Origin: Paraphaeosphaeria minitans
Taxonomy: Eukaryota; Ascomycota; Dothideomycetes; Pleosporales; Didymosphaeriaceae
Assembly: GCA_015832175.1 (NCBI GenBank)
Contig: WJXW01000001.1
Span: 1,240,001 to 1,304,000 of the forward strand
Length of the DNA stretch: 64,000 nt
Reading direction: 5' to 3'
Shown here: positions 1-12,941 of the stretch, in pieces
Numbering within the stretch: the stretch's first letter is position 1
Layout of the letters: each line of letters opens with the position of its first letter
Made by a program: the position numbers and the translations under genes
Notes under the pieces: generated by a model
Seen by the model: the letters and a program-made list of their open reading frames with translations, nothing else
The model's database searches: none
What the model was told of the DNA's origin: nothing

Positions 1-2570
1 TACCAACCGGCGTCCTAGGTAGGGAGCAGCATCTCGCATCGATGGTACCTACACCAACCAACACTCTCTGCCACCCCGACTCTTCCAGTGCCTGCATTAA
101 TGCATGTCATTGGACAAGGCGCCTGCATTATCTATCAGAGCTAATCTTCTTACACTTCTTTGAACATCATGTGCCTGCGTTCTCCTCCGCGTCCGAGCCT
201 ACGGTAGTCGGTCCCTCCGACACCAACAGCTGCTCGGCGCGACCCGTCCAAGTCCCCCGAGAACCGCCATTGACGTAACGGCTGCTAACAGTCTAAACGT
301 GATGGTGGAGGCAGACAGGACGGAGGCCGTCGGCGCTCGTTGGGGCGGCGCTCGGCTTTCCCCATCCTACCTACCATACTCGTAGGCATGGTAGGCTAAA
401 TTAAGAAGAGCGACATTTGCGGTGCTAACGCTGCTTCGCCCTCCTCATGCCGTCAGATTGAGCGTCCTGCCTGACGCAGAAGTACTTGCTTGCTAATCTC
501 GAAGTAGCGGTACTGTAGGCAACAGAAGCTCGAGGACGGAAGATAGTCCGACGACCACGCAACGCGCATCTGCGCTTTTTCTATTTGGCTTCTGGAACTG
601 GCACGGTGCAGCGGATCTGGCGGCTTTGGCATCAGCGGGAGCGGCGATGCCGATGCTGTTGCCCACTGCTTCATTGGTGCCACTTTGGAAATAAGATATT
701 TGAGAAGCAACTGCGTGACCCTTAGGTTGGTTGACCCAGCAAGGCTTACTGGAGACTGAGATCACAGTGTGGGTAGCTGTCGTCTATATGCCCTTACGTA
801 TATGCATGATATAACCCCGAACTAGAATACATCATTTCTATCCGTACTGAAATTCGATAACATGCACGGCTTACCATTCAACATGACATGTTTGGAGGAT
901 CTGCGAGTAAATACGACAAACTGTCCTCCCTGCCGCGCGCACCACAAGACACGTTCCCGTTAGCGAAGTAGCAACTTGCTCTGAAGATTCCAATACTTGC
1001 AACATCAATATCAGGGTTCCAGAGCATCTCGCCAAGCTACGAGGAAATTGGACATTTTCGGACGGTTGAATGCAATATCCAATGCAGCTGTCCGGCTCCT
1101 GTGTCTCATATTGGTTGCCACAATCCAGTTTTGCGCGGCACCGGGAGATTGAAACTCGAACAATGGCGTAATCGTACACTATGTCTCTTAGTTTCTTTGG
1201 AAGCCCCATGAAAGGAAAGGGTGGCCCTACTTGGGCCTTCCTCTTGCGTGGTGGAACTTTGCGTCGCCGCTTGTGTGGCTGTTCGTCTTCTGAGCTTCAA
1301 TCGGGCTCCGCATAGAGATTGGCAGGTTGCTAGTCACTTTTCACTTGCAACGTACACATATGTAAGAAGTCACTCTAGGTCGCTTGAGATTGGCCATAGC
1401 CTCGTGCAGATTCTTCGCCATTTGTAGTGTCATTTCAAAGCTGACTCTGTATGGAGACCTCGGACGTAAAACATTCATTCTTTATTGCGGGTACACCTGA
1501 GAGATCGGCTCTGTATTGTCTATGGTGTCGGTCTCAAAATTCCTATCAGTCTTGTACTTTGAAAATGCTGTGAAAAGAGACGCGATCCCAGGGATTTACG
1601 TCTGAGCCTGACAGACAACCTCTCCGTTGTGCACCATGGTGGTGTCTTGTATCTTTTATCTGATGGAGCTTCATGATTAGGAAAAAGAGGATTACTTTGA
1701 TTCCTGGACGATAAAATGGTTTTGTGCCATTGTGTGAAAGAGGCTCATTGTTGATGCTCCATAGCCCGGCGTGTGGCAGCTACACTCGCTGGGAAGCTAT
1801 GCACTTCGGCAAGAAATGATCATATAGAGCACTTGAGGTCTTGAAAAGGATTCTAAGCCTGATACCTACGTGCAGCAAACCTCTAAATTTGTCTTCATGT
1901 CGGACGAGTTCCAGCGCTGGTGAGAATGCTGCAAGCCTACTACCTACAATGAGTCACATCATGATGGCTTCGGACTTTACCGCAATCACACTCTTCGATG
2001 TAAATAGTGTGCATGCCGTTCTTCTGTGACGCCGATAAGCATGACTACCTTTCATCGGATTAAAAGGGGTCTTGGAATAGGTACCCGTAAAAGGTGTCGT
2101 TCCAAGGCACCCGTAAGCTCCGCCCTCGGTCGTCTTCGACGCCCAGCGATCAGCAGCCTCCCCGAGCGCGCTGTGCTTGTGCAGCGCCATCAGGAACCTA
2201 CTTGCTAGTAGAAGTCGGAAGCGCTTGAGAGGGCAGCGCGAACAGCGAAGTTGAATTGGTCCCAACGATTGCGGGCCCAGGGTGCCGCACCCTGGTACCT
2301 AGGTAGCTCCGGCGCCATCTCGGTGGCTTGGGGTGCTGACATACCTATCGGTGTAGAACGCGGCCGCGCGAGGCGTAGCCGTAGGGCTGATCAGGGTAAA
2401 GATGCGAGATGCGCACCGCTGCTTGCTACTTTTTGTCACAGTGTTGCTTCTACCGTGGTCATTTAACGGGCTGTTCTCTCCCTCATACTGTTTTAGCCTT
2501 TTGCGCGTTGTGTGGGGGTGTTACAACAGGATAACCTGGGCTTTCATTGTCGCGACAGAGTACATAGGAC
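1..2570. other. Intergenic region without recognisable gene
   Basis: Only short open frames (at most 112 codons) are present, on both strands, and none resembles a known family. The region contains a CCTAGGTA-type element near position 13 and a GGTACCTAGGTAG element near 2294, a motif that recurs in other spacers of this window. The last few hundred bases presumably hold the promoter of the zinc-cluster regulator that starts at 2571. Confidence 0.5.
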
Positions 2571-3803
2571 ATGGTGGAATCGCAAGCTGGAAAACTGCAC
2601 GCAGCTTGTGACGAATGCCGTAAGTAGCACATATTCTGCCCTTCTTCTCAGGTCAAGGCTGAAGTGCCAGCGTAGGTTCGAGAAAGCTGAAATGCTCGGG
2701 CGACGCCCCCGCATGTAGTCGCTGCGAACGAGAAAAGATAACATGTGTCTATTCTCCTCAAAAACCGATGGGGCGACCCAGAAAACGAAGGCGAGAGGAT
2801 ATACCACCCGAAGGCGCCCAAGAAGGCCAGCCTGAGCCCAGCCCTACCCTCGACGGTTTCACCATGCCGATTTTCAGAGACAGCGGTCTGAACTCGCACA
2901 CCGATCTCACCGCTGACTTCCCTGGGTACCAAAGTATACTTATGAACGGTGTATTCTCAGGTAGTCTAATACCACCATCATATATAGAGAGCTTCGGACC
3001 AGTGCCCACATACGAGTCCGGGTGAGTCCCACTGGCCATGTTGTTGTTCAACATCTAACCCCTGGCTCAATCATAGCATGGACCCCATAGATCCGTTGTT
3101 ATGGGACCTTCCACCGAACGATTCAGGCTTTAACTCGCAAGCCAGCTCCACACCTGGCCAACCAGAATCTGGACTGTGTAGCTGTCTCTCCCTCAACTAC
3201 TTGGCACTCAGCGACCTTCAGTCCATCACAAATTTCGCGTTTCCGGCTGTGATGTCTCGCATTCGACCAGCCCTCATAACTGCATCCACCATGATCAATT
3301 GTACCAAGTGTCCCACTGAAAACTTCAGCGCGATCCAGAATATGCAAGCGTTGAATACATTGCTTAGCGCGATCGCCGAGCGCTTCCACAAAGTGCTGTC
3401 TGGCATCGATGCCGAGGCCGTCCGCCTCGAGCAAACCCAGGAGAAGAAATCATTTCGCGTCGGTGACAATTCCACTGAGAACAGACATCTCCATACGGGC
3501 ACGCTGGACTGTCCCATGGGCTATGATCTCAGTCTTGACGCACAAGACTGGAAGAGGCTGGCAAAGCAGATGCTCAAAACAGAGGTCATGGGGGGAGGAC
3601 ACAACTTGACGTCGTTACTTGGAGTGGTCGAGGAACTGGAAAAGAGGCAGCGCAGGTGGCACCAGGATACAAGCATGTACACTGAAGAGCGAATAAAGAT
3701 GTTTGGAGCTGAGAACATGTGTAGGAATGAGGGTGATCAAGCGATGTGTTTAAGGATGATGAGTCACATCCGCACCATGGTGGAGCGAATGGACTGGGAC
3801 TGA
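2571..3803 (+). CDS. AflR-like Zn2Cys6 transcription factor
   Basis: Three exons: 2571-2619, 2676-3021 and 3077-3803, giving 373 residues. The zinc cluster (residues 13-40) appears only after removing the first intron (2620-2675): C13-x2-C16-x6-C23-x6-C30-x2-C33-x6-C40, an exact binuclear-cluster spacing. It is followed by a basic GRPRKRRR linker that also resembles an AT-hook. The C-terminal half has the SxCLSLxYxxLSDLQSI style and a later helical block seen in proteins related to the aflatoxin regulator AflR. The likely role is a nuclear DNA-binding activator. The start is the first ATG in frame upstream of the cluster. No polyketide synthase or other secondary-metabolite gene lies next to it, so its target is unknown. 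Splice phases agree at both introns. Confidence 0.85.
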
Positions 3804-4257
3804 AGATACAATAATTCGATCTGACCTGGTGGGTGTTATTTAGGTTTGGATATCCCTCGTTTAGCATCTCGAGATATGCTCGTTTCGTCTATCGAGCTTT
3901 ATGGGCAATTTGTTTTTGTAACTTGTCTCCTCAAAGCACGCGCCAAATATTTATAAACCTGTTCAGAAGTACTCGGCTTAATGAGAAAGTTAAAAACACC
4001 CATAAGCTGTCACCATGTGCATACCGTACCTTTAGAAACAACATTTGAACTCGACCTTTTCACTCGACCACTGATACAGCACCTTGACACAGCCTTATGC
4101 AATCTGACGATCACCACACCCAATGTTTCATGGCGTGAGTGTTCATGACACACGGGCAAAGGCACGTACATATCCCGTAAGCAAGTATGCTCGTGGCGAG
4201 GAGGGACATGAGCAGCGGCGCGCGGAACGTTGCCTTCTTTGCGCTCTGCACCGAAGT
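3804..4257. other. Convergent 3' spacer
   Basis: This spacer lies between the ends of the zinc-cluster regulator (plus strand) and the CIA30 gene (minus strand). It is moderately AT-rich just after 3804, as expected for two 3' untranslated regions. No other feature is supported. Confidence 0.5.
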
Positions 4258-5012
4258 TCAGCAATAGTCTAGACTAAGGCGATGGCTACTGCTTACCTCA
4301 GTAGGACCCTTTTCCAGATCCTTGGACCTCGACACAGCTTTGATCGACTTCACAGAAAGGGAAAAGTCCCCTTGCTGATCGCCGAAGAAGCTACCTTATG
4401 TTAGCGACCGAGAATTCTACCGAAGACCTATCTTTTGGTAGCTATACCTCCTCATCATGAGACTACACCTTTTGACGTTCTTAGTATCGAATTTCGTGAC
4501 TCCCTTCTTCTCTTTTCCGCGGTACGTCGGCTTCAACTTTTTCCACGGGATATAGACGAATGAGCTCTCCGCCTGTGCCGCATCCTCTGAAACGACGAAG
4601 TCGTGTTCCCATGAGATGGTGGCTTGTTCACGTCCGTTGTCTGGATTTTGCGGTAGCAATTCATCCTTTAGAATGAATGTGTAGCGTTTGCCGTCCGATT
4701 TGCCCAAGTTGAGGAGGATGCCGTCGTAATGTGAAACGTCCCAGGTATTATCCTCGGCTACCGTGCGTTGACTTGCAAAGCCGGCTCCGCCCAGTGTCTC
4801 GATGTCCAGATGGCCGTGGAAACGTGCCGAAGACCCCGAAATCTCGAGGTACGACTGCGATTTTCCGCCGCGAACGCGATCGTCACTTGCGGTCCAGTCC
4901 GAGGCCTTCCATGATCTGCGGTTAGTCAGCGTCGCGGCCCATAACCTTGGAGGACCACAGGTTGCCCCTACCTGTCGCCGCCGAACAATACGTGCTCCTT
5001 GTCCTTGACCAT
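4258..5012 (-). CDS. CIA30 family protein
   Basis: Three exons on the minus strand: 5012-4972, 4915-4448 and 4390-4258, for 213 residues. The unspliced frame hides both ends. Splicing restores the N-terminal LFGGDRSWKASDW block, and the C-terminal block with FFGDQQGDFSLSVKSIKAV. The core motif DDRVRGGKSQSYL, the LGGAGFASQRT stretch and KDELLP...GREQATISWE are characteristic of CIA30, the complex I intermediate-associated protein 30 family. In fungi and animals, founding members act as chaperones of respiratory complex I assembly in mitochondria. This copy lacks an obvious N-terminal targeting peptide, so it may be a cytosolic CIA30 paralogue. The last codons are less certain, because a GTAAGC just before the stop could be another donor. 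Confidence 0.85.
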
Positions 5013-5208
5013 ATTGGTTGATTTGATACTGTTGGGACTGTGGATTGAGGAGTTCAAACACTGGAGGGCCGGGTCGAACTCATGATCTCACAAATTCCCC
5101 GAGTTACCTAGCGTCCATGCGGACCCACTCTCACCTGTGATCCGCACCACTTTAACAGCTACAACTGCACCCTCCACGACTGAGGTACACGTCCGAACAC
5201 ATTCGGCC

Positions 5209-5973
5209 ATGGATTTCCGGCCTCTAGATCACATGCTTGATACAGACAAATCTATCACAGACGAGCCCTTTCGGCCTTTCTACAACTTCTGGACACCAAA
5301 GCCTGTTCTTGTCCATCAGTAAGAGACCGAAGCCATCACTGAAAGAACGCGCAGCTAACGAGCCAGGGACAATGAGTATGACGGAGATGCTTTCATAGAA
5401 AGACCCTGGCTAGGGGTGCTTCTATTTGATAACAACGCATCTGATGCAAGGGACCATGCCGCAAACGAGAGGAGTACGTTTTGATCAGTCAGGTTGTGGT
5501 AAACGGGCTCTGACAAATCGCGCAGCCTTCTTGTCGTGGCTGCGGCTATCCATTTACATGGCGATCGTCGCAGTGGCAATCATCTTGAACTTCCATTTGA
5601 AATCGGAACCTACTGCTGTTGGTGAGTGCAACCCCAACTGGTGGAGTGAACGCATCTCCCACTTCTTTGGATCGACTGTGCCCCGATGTTGGGATGCTTT
5701 ACGTCTCGGGCACTGTCAATCGGTCGAAATCTCTGACCTGGATCGCCAGAACGGAGAATCTCGCTTCCCTTCGGTATCATTTTCTGGATCCTATCGGTAG
5801 CATGTCTGATCTCTGGACTGGCGAATTATATCAAGACCATAGCCAGATATAGTCGACGAGCGGCGTTGGTGCAAGCTGGGTGGAAGACGCAAGCGGTATT
5901 TACGGTGGTAGCGACGACTATTGTCGCGGCTTGCATATTATTTTTATCTACAAACGCGCAAACGCGTCGATAG
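5209..5973 (+). CDS. DUF202 domain small membrane protein
   Basis: Four exons: 5209-5318, 5367-5473, 5526-5621 and 5750-5973, for 178 residues. Splicing reconstitutes the NERTFLSWLR motif, the signature of DUF202 (YidH-like) proteins, across the second intron. Three hydrophobic segments follow: IYMAIVAVAIILNF, the LPFGIIFWILSVACLISGLANY block, and AVFTVVATTIVAACILFL near the C-terminus. It should be an integral membrane protein with a soluble acidic N-terminus. DUF202 modules also occur in vacuolar transporter chaperone (VTC) proteins, but there is no SPX or polyphosphate-polymerase domain here. Its biochemical role is not known. It starts 196 bp from the divergently oriented CIA30 gene, so the two probably share a promoter. 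Confidence 0.83.
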
Positions 5974-6128
5974 TTCTGCGCGTAAATGTCCAGAGGTTCA
6001 GTTCATGATTTGAAGCCATGCGCCTACTAGGTTGGTACGAGCCTCGCCGTACTTTGTTGTGCCCTGCTCAATCCTGGCTGCACATGGGTCGCACCTCGTT
6101 TTCCTGTCGCCTGCGCAAATTCGCATGC

Positions 6129-7092
6129 TTATGTTGTTGGGTCAAGCAATGCCCAGGTCATGTCATCGAGAGTGGTGTATATGAGACCAGCTTCGAGTAG
6201 CTCGTCACCCGCCCTACCTACCTCCACAGTATCGACACCAATCTGAGAGGCGATGACTTGATAATTGACGCCTTCGTTGTTATCTGGGTGACCCTGCAAA
6301 AACTTGAAGACTCGCTGACCCAAGTTGCTGACACCCACAATACTTGTTCCAGCTCCTGTCTGCTGGACAGCGCCATTCGTTGGCGCGGCACCGCCTGCAT
6401 TCTCGGATGCGCCCGGAGGTCCGCGAGTAAAGTGTAGGTGGACTGTTGTGGCTTCGAGTAGGTGGTATTGAACTTCGTTCATATCCTCAACTGGGCGAAT
6501 GATCGTCCCGTTGACATGCCGCCGGTCGTGGAAGCTCTTCAACTTTCCCCAAGCCCTGCAGTAGGCACCTTCTACGAGCTTTGATTTCAAGGGACTCGCC
6601 TCCATCGCGTCGGCATCGTTCCATTGCTTCACCTCGATGCTACCAGTACCGTCATCGAGCTTGTATGTGATGTTCGTGGTTTGCGCAGCGATGTTGCGTA
6701 TTTGTCCGACAAAGGTGAGCTACACATGTTAGAGAAAACGTTGTCAGCAAAGGCTGAGCTAGACTTACCTGTGAGATCTTGCTGCCATCAATCTTGAATT
6801 CGTCGCCGGATGCATCAGGCTGCGCGTCGAGAATTTGCTTTATGGTCACGGGGCGGAGAGTATCTTGACCGTTCTCCTACCAGTCCTGTCAGTCACGATT
6901 CCGGTCAAGAAGATCCTGCGGTGGACACTCACTCGTCCTCTGCTAGGGCTGTTCTGACTGCCATCGGGCATAAATCCACCGCCACCGCCGCTTCCACCTG
7001 CATTGTACGAAGTGTAAGAGGTTTCGTAATTGTTGTAACCTAGAGCTGTCAGCGTATGATTCCGTGAGAGTTTTTACGACTAGCGTACTCAT
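6129..7092 (-). CDS. RFA2: Replication protein A 32 kDa subunit
   Basis: Four exons on the minus strand: 7092-7089, 7039-6933, 6876-6769 and 6719-6129, giving 269 residues, the usual length for RPA2. The first exon holds only ATGA. The N-terminus ([14 protein letters not shown], then Gly-rich, then QNSPSRGR) is the flexible phosphorylation region. The OB fold begins at [12 protein letters not shown] and continues through [13 protein letters not shown] and [14 protein letters not shown] linker is followed by a winged-helix domain ([20 protein letters not shown]...) that recruits repair proteins. RPA2 is the middle subunit of the nuclear single-stranded-DNA-binding trimer used in replication, repair and checkpoint signalling. 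The gene starts 299 bp from DBP10, head to head. Confidence 0.95.
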
Positions 7093-7391
7093 CGTGTGCT
7101 GTGTATAGCGTGTGCTCTGGTGTTCGTCGCGGTGATCAAATGCTGCAGGTGGGGCAGAAGCGACGCGACGAGACGCGTTTAGACCTTGAAACGGAAGGCG
7201 CGACCCACGTACGCCAAGACCTGGCCTGTGCGAGAATTTCGAAAGTTCAGAATTTCCCGACCAACAGCCGATGCCTGCAACATCGGCCTACATTCGTTGC
7301 TAGGGAAGGATTTTTGGCACACTGCGCTTTTGCAGGACAGAAACAACGACGGACGACCATAGTTCCAGTCCCGCCCACCGGCTGTACCGAC
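7093..7391. promoter_or_regulatory. Divergent promoter RPA2/DBP10
   Basis: This 299 bp interval separates the start codons of RPA2 (minus) and DBP10 (plus). It must contain both promoters and both 5' leaders. The plus frame stays open through much of it (from 7101), but the conserved DBP10 N-terminus starts at 7392, so I treat the upstream part as leader. I see no clear TATA box. Confidence 0.6.
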
Positions 7392-10197
7392 ATGGCCCCT
7401 CGCGCGGCCTCGCCGGCGCTGTCTGAGAATGAATTCGACATCGGCGCTGCCCTGTTCGGAGGAGACGAGATCAATTCGAACGACAATGGACCTCTCGAAG
7501 GTCTGGGACTAGATCTGGAAGGTAACAGCGAAGCTGGTTCGGACGACGAGGCTTTTATTGCAGCGACGCAGGCGGCTTCGAACAGGAAGGCTTCAAATCT
7601 GAAGGGGCATACAGTCAAGAAAGGAGGAGGTTTCCAGGCGATGGGCTTGAATGCTGCGCTTCTTCAAGCTATCGCAAAAAAGGGTTACAAGGTTCCGACG
7701 CCTATACAACGACGCGCCGTGCCTCTCATCCTGGACCGTCAAGATGTGGTTGGAATGGCACGTACCGGCTCTGGAAAAACGGCAGCATTTGTTATACCTA
7801 TGATTCAGGCACTGAAAGGCCATTCGGCCAAGTTCGGTGCCCGCGCCATCATCATGTCACCTTCGCGAGAGTTGGCTTTGCAGACGTTGAAAGTCGTCAA
7901 AGAATTGGGTCGTGGCTCTGATCTGCGGACTGTACTTCTGGTCGGTGGAGACAGTCTCGACGAACGTACGTATGATTGCACACAAAAATTCAATTAGATA
8001 CTGACTCCACATATCAGAGTTCAGTTCAATGACTACGAATCCCGACATTATCATTGCCACTCCTGGACGCTTTCTTCACTTGAAAGTCGAGATGGGATTG
8101 GACCTCTCTTCCGTGAGGTACATCGTGTTCGACGAAGCAGACCGCTTGTTCGAGATGGGTTTCGCCGCCCAATTGGCCGAGACCCTTCACGCATTGCCCA
8201 TGTCCCGACAAACGCTCCTTTTCTCGGCCACGCTTCCTAAATCCTTGGTTGAGTTTGCAAGGGCTGGTCTTCAAGAACCAAGACTGATACGTCTTGATGA
8301 TTCTAAAGTCTCACCAGATCTTGAAAGTGCCTTCTTTACCGTAAAGACAGGCGAAAGAGACGGGGCCCTCCTGCACTTACTCGACAAAGTTATTAAACTA
8401 ACACCTGGTGAGACCGATAATGCTAAGAAAGTGAAAAAGTCGGAGGCCGCAGGCGCAGGCAAAAAGCGCAAGCGGGGACCTGACGCTCCCAACCCGCGCG
8501 AGTCTCCAACACCGAATTCTACGGTCATATTCGCAGCTACTAAGCATCGAGTTGAGTATCTGGCAAGCCTGTTGAAGGCTATAGGTTACTCCGTTTCATA
8601 CGGTAAGCAATCCCGCATTTGTGTCTAGATATTTCATTAACGTCTCCTAGTGTACGGCAATTTGGATCAGACTGCCCGAAAACTCCAAGTTCAGGATTTC
8701 AGGGCTGGTCTGACAAACATTCTCGTGGTAACCGATGTCGCTGCACGTGGTCTGGATCTGCCTTACCTTGCGAACGTTATCAACTACGACTTCCCTTCCC
8801 AACCTAAGATTTTCGTTCATCGCGTTGGAAGGACAGCACGAGCTGGAAGAAAGGGATGGAGTTACAGTCTGATCCGAGAGTCCGATGTGCCTTATCTCAT
8901 TGATCTCCAGTTGTTCCTGGGGCAACCTCTGATTTCTGAGAAGACACCTGGCCTGGTACTAAACTACGCTCAGAACGTAGTCGTGGGTACTTTTGTCCAA
9001 GATGAGCTTGCGCCTGAGGTCGAGCTTGTCAACAGGCTACACGACGACGATGAAGATTTAGTCAACCTTAAAATTGTCGCGGGCAAAGGTGAGGCTCAGT
9101 ATACGAGAACGAGAAACTCCGCCAGCAACGAGTCAGTGAAGCGCGCAAAGCAGCTGCTGTCAGCACGCAGTCTCTCCAAGACACATCTTCTTTTCAGTGA
9201 CGATGTGCACGACGTCTTGCGCGAGAAAGAAAAGATGTTGGAACGAATCAGCGCTTTCCGCCCCACGGAGTCGATCTTTGAGATCGGACACCGGGGCACA
9301 GGTAGCGAAGCTGCTGAGATCATGAAGAAGAGACGGCAAACAATTGACAGGATGAAACAGAAGCAAGCGCAGTCCAACATGTCCGATGAGGCTTACGGCA
9401 AAACAGCGCCGTCGGAGGATGTGGAGGTTCACGACGTGTCTTCAGTAGACGGAGAGGCACTTGAAGATGCGGACTTGGGGTCTGACTCGGATGATCTTGA
9501 AATCTCCGTTTCGCAGCCGGCCGATGGCAACACGATGAAAGATGATTGGCAGAACTCTGAGTTCTTCATGTCGTATGAACCAAAAGGTGTTAATGCAGCC
9601 GAAGAACGAGGATATGGCGTTCACACAGGGTCGTACAACACGGCCCAACAAGCTTCAAATTTTGTTGAAAGTGCCAGGGCCGCGCAAATGGATCTCACAA
9701 ATGATGAATCGCGGGGATTCGCCGAGGCCAGCAAAGCCAAGGGTATGCGTTGGGACAAGAAGTCTAAGAAGTACGTTGCCAAGGTGAATGACGAAGACGG
9801 CTCCAAAGGAGCGAAGATGATTGTGGGTGAGAGTGGTCTGAAGATTGCTGCCAGCTTCCGCAGCGGTCGGTACGATGACTGGCGCAAATCGAACAAGGTT
9901 GGGCGCCTGCCACGTGTGGGCGAATTAGAGAAGCCAGGCCACGCAGCTCACCAAGGTGGTGGACGCCACTACAAACACAAGGCGGAAAGGGCACCAAAAG
10001 ATGCGGATCGATACCGGGACGATTACCACACCCAGAAGAAGAAGATTGCAGAGGCGAAGGAAAAACGGATCGGGAAGTTCAAGGACGGTGGCGGCAAAAA
10101 CGAGATCAAGGGCGTGGACGACGTCCGCAAACAACGCCAGCTGGAGGAGAAACGGAAGGAGAAGAACGCAAGGCCTTCCAAGAAACGGAAGTTTTAA
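7392..10197 (+). CDS. DBP10: DEAD-box RNA helicase DBP10
   Basis: Three exons: 7392-7965, 8018-8602 and 8651-10197, for 901 residues. Helicase motifs in order: a Q-motif block (FQAMGLN...[12 protein letters not shown]), Walker A ARTGSGKT at about 123-130, [16 protein letters not shown] at 230-233, SAT, ARGLDLP and [11 protein letters not shown]. The long C-terminus has the DBP10-type domain with [21 protein letters not shown] and WDKKSKKYV motifs and ends in a lysine/arginine-rich tail. Its orthologue in yeast (human DDX54) is a nucleolar helicase needed for 60S ribosomal subunit maturation. The insertion between the two RecA lobes ([15 protein letters not shown]) is lysine-rich. The start was chosen because [18 protein letters not shown] begins the family-like acidic N-terminus; the frame upstream is open but unlike the family. 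Confidence 0.95.
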
Positions 10198-10892
10198 ACT
10201 CAAACCCAAGGCAATATATTGTCTCATTCTCGCATTGTTTGGCGAGTAGAGGGACCGTTTCACAAGCCATGGACAGCCACAGCTTCGTACAGACACTGAA
10301 TGTGAACCTGATCTTCAGCCTTACCAGACGCCATCGGTACGTACCGAGGGCCCTGCGCTACCATGCTGCGTGAGGACTACTGTAGTACCTATAGGGTGAC
10401 ATCGGGATTGCCAGGCGCCATCAAGTGTCCCACTTGGGCTTACCTGTTCTCGCCGCCTGCACGTGCTTACCGTCATCACGTCCGCGCAGCAAACCTTCGC
10501 ATTCAGGGTTGAGTCACGAGTTGCACGAATGGGGTGTACAAATACCGGCCATTCGCTAATGGGGAAATGGTAATTTCGCAGTATGCAGTCTTCGGCAGAT
10601 GAGATAGTACCAATGGTGTTACGAGTCCCGGCTTCGCGTGCGAGATGCATGGCGATTGGGGACCTTGTCGCGCGTTCCGCAGGGTGCACGTAGGAGAAAT
10701 CGCCCGGATATTGCACAGTGGACGCAGCATCCCAGACCCGTATCTCACGGTGTGTTACCCCAGGATGTTCCCGTCGGAGCAGGCACAGACGTCCGATATA
10801 TCGCCGCCCGCTTCATTGGCCCGCGACACGCCGACGGCGGTGGGCAGAAACGCTGGCAGCAGCCGCATGCTAGCGGCGTCCACTAAGCATTA

Positions 10893-10925
10893 AACACTGC
10901 ACACTGCACACTGCACACTGCACCC
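10893..10925 (+). repeat. CACTGCA heptamer array
   Basis: About four to five copies of a 7-8 bp unit (ACACTGC). This is the reverse complement of the GTGCAGT array at 13074-13156, so the two form an inverted pair about 2.2 kb apart. Confidence 0.8.
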
Positions 10926-12823
10926 ATGCAAAAGGGTCACGGTAGCCTTGGGAACCCCTGAATCATCATTGTCCGTTTCTTCAACAGTGCGGCAGGTGGA
11001 GTCCGTACACTTGACCTCGTTTATGACTTGGATACGGCGACACCGACCAGCATCAAGGTTCATGTAGGTAAGCGATGTTCTAAAGAAAGACCGAGAGAAA
11101 GAAGAAAGCAGTCGACGATGACGTGCCGCGCCGTACGGTGCGCATGTGCCCATTTACCCGCGCATATGCAAGGAGAAATTCATTTGCGAGACTTTCGGAG
11201 CGGCAGCAGACCGGGTGGGGATTGGGGGGGTTAGATGGCTATGCTAGCAGTTCAATATTTCTCAAGATCGAAGGAGTCCCGTGGGGCGTCGATGAACCTT
11301 TTGATGCCTCTTCCTTCCTGTGTTAGAGTAGCCACGTAACGAGCTAGAATCTTTACATGGCTCGGACGATGGTCTTGGGCAGCAATTTTTTTTTATTTAC
11401 TTTCCTTCTTTTCTTTCCATGGATGCCATGCGGGACATGCATAACAGGAGTACGGACCCATCGAAATTTCAAACCTCGGTCTGGGTGGTGCACAATCACA
11501 CAATGGAACTCCCACACGACTTGTCGGGTTCGCAACTGGTACGGCATCGGAACAGGAGAATCGCCCAAATGGAGTGTAGAGCAGCCGGTGTTAAGCGAAG
11601 ATGGGCCAGCCAAGGAAGGAAGGGAAGACTAGAAGTACGCGACACGACGCTACAACTGACAAGAGGCACTGTTCGGAAATTTACCGCCTTGTCACGCGAC
11701 ATCATCTAGCGAGGATTGGCACGATGATGGCTTGCTCGTGCCGACAGGCTTTACCTAGAATTTCTACGCGGCGGATTTGGCTGGATGCTCTAACCCCCCA
11801 CCGACGATTACGACGTGTGCACGAATGCCAGATGCGAAGTGAGGTTGTTGGCCAGGGTACGCCGCGCTGTGTATGGAGGAAGAATTCGGGCAACGGATGG
11901 GATGTGGACGGCCCGCACCCAGTCCATCCAAGCATGGCGCGTGCAGGCCGGGTGGGGGGGGGGGTGGTGAAGATTGGCTTGGTGGCTTTCAACGAGGATC
12001 CGCTTTCAATAACGACCCTGGTCGGCGCTGAGCTACTTTTGGCACAAACGTGGGTTCGCAGATCGCGCGGTTGAATCCGTACCTTTGCGCCCCTGCACCT
12101 GACTCGGATCCTGGAATGTGGATTTGAGGGGCATGACGTTTGCGCAGACTCTCCCCAACTGCTCGCACGGCAGCATGTCGTGCTTTTTACGTGCCAGTGT
12201 CCGCTGCATAGGGATCCGCAAAAGAGAGCCCTTCAAAGTGACACGGTCTTCCCGTCGTACTAACAGATGGATTGGATTACCGACGACAGGGCGCCGGGGA
12301 GGAGCTGGTCAGGGCCACTTGCTTGTCCGCCGGCTGGCCAGCGGTACAGAGCCTCGCGTTCGAAATCCAAACAAACGAGGCAAGGAATGGTCTGATGGCG
12401 ACCTTCCCTTGGCCGAGCTTTCAATATTTCCGCTGCCGTTTTTGGCTCCTGCTGCCGGAAAGGCTAAAAAGAAAATCCCAGTCGGCCGGGGCATTCCTCC
12501 ATGGTCGCAAAAAGTTTCCGTTGCGCAAGGCACACGGCGTGGCACGGCCGCCGGACTGTGGGCAAAACCCACCACGTTGTTGCTCAGCACTACCGTCTTC
12601 CTTTTCCGTAAGCGAACGCCCCGGAGACGCAGCTTTACCCATGCCGTGTGCAGGCCCCGAGTACGAAGCTGGATGTCCCCCTCGTGTGTGTGCGTGCGTT
12701 TGTGCGTGCGTGCGTCGGTTGCTCGTCCTCGAGCTTCCAGAATCGCCATGGAAGGCTGCAACCGCCAGCTAGGTAGGTAAGCGAGCCACATGCACCCATC
12801 TGCATGTGCTTTCAGCAGAGCGC

Positions 12824-12941
12824 AAAAGGCCGGGCAGGGCGAATCCAAAGGGCAGGGCGATTCCAAGGGGCAGGGCGATTCCAAAGGGCAGGGCGATTCC
12901 AAAGGGCAGGGCGACTCCAAAGGGCAGGGCGGTGTTGGAAG
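12824..12941 (+). repeat. 18-bp minisatellite
   Basis: About six copies of an 18-bp unit, AAAGGGCAGGGCGATTCC, with one or two base differences between copies. Because 18 is a multiple of three, all frames stay open and the minus strand reads as repeated CPLESP. This explains the long but spurious frame there. Confidence 0.85.

Noticed and set aside
2571..5973. Secondary-metabolite gene cluster around the AflR-like regulator
   Set aside because: Neighbours are a CIA30 protein, a DUF202 protein, RPA2 and DBP10; no synthase, oxidoreductase set or transporter is present in the window.
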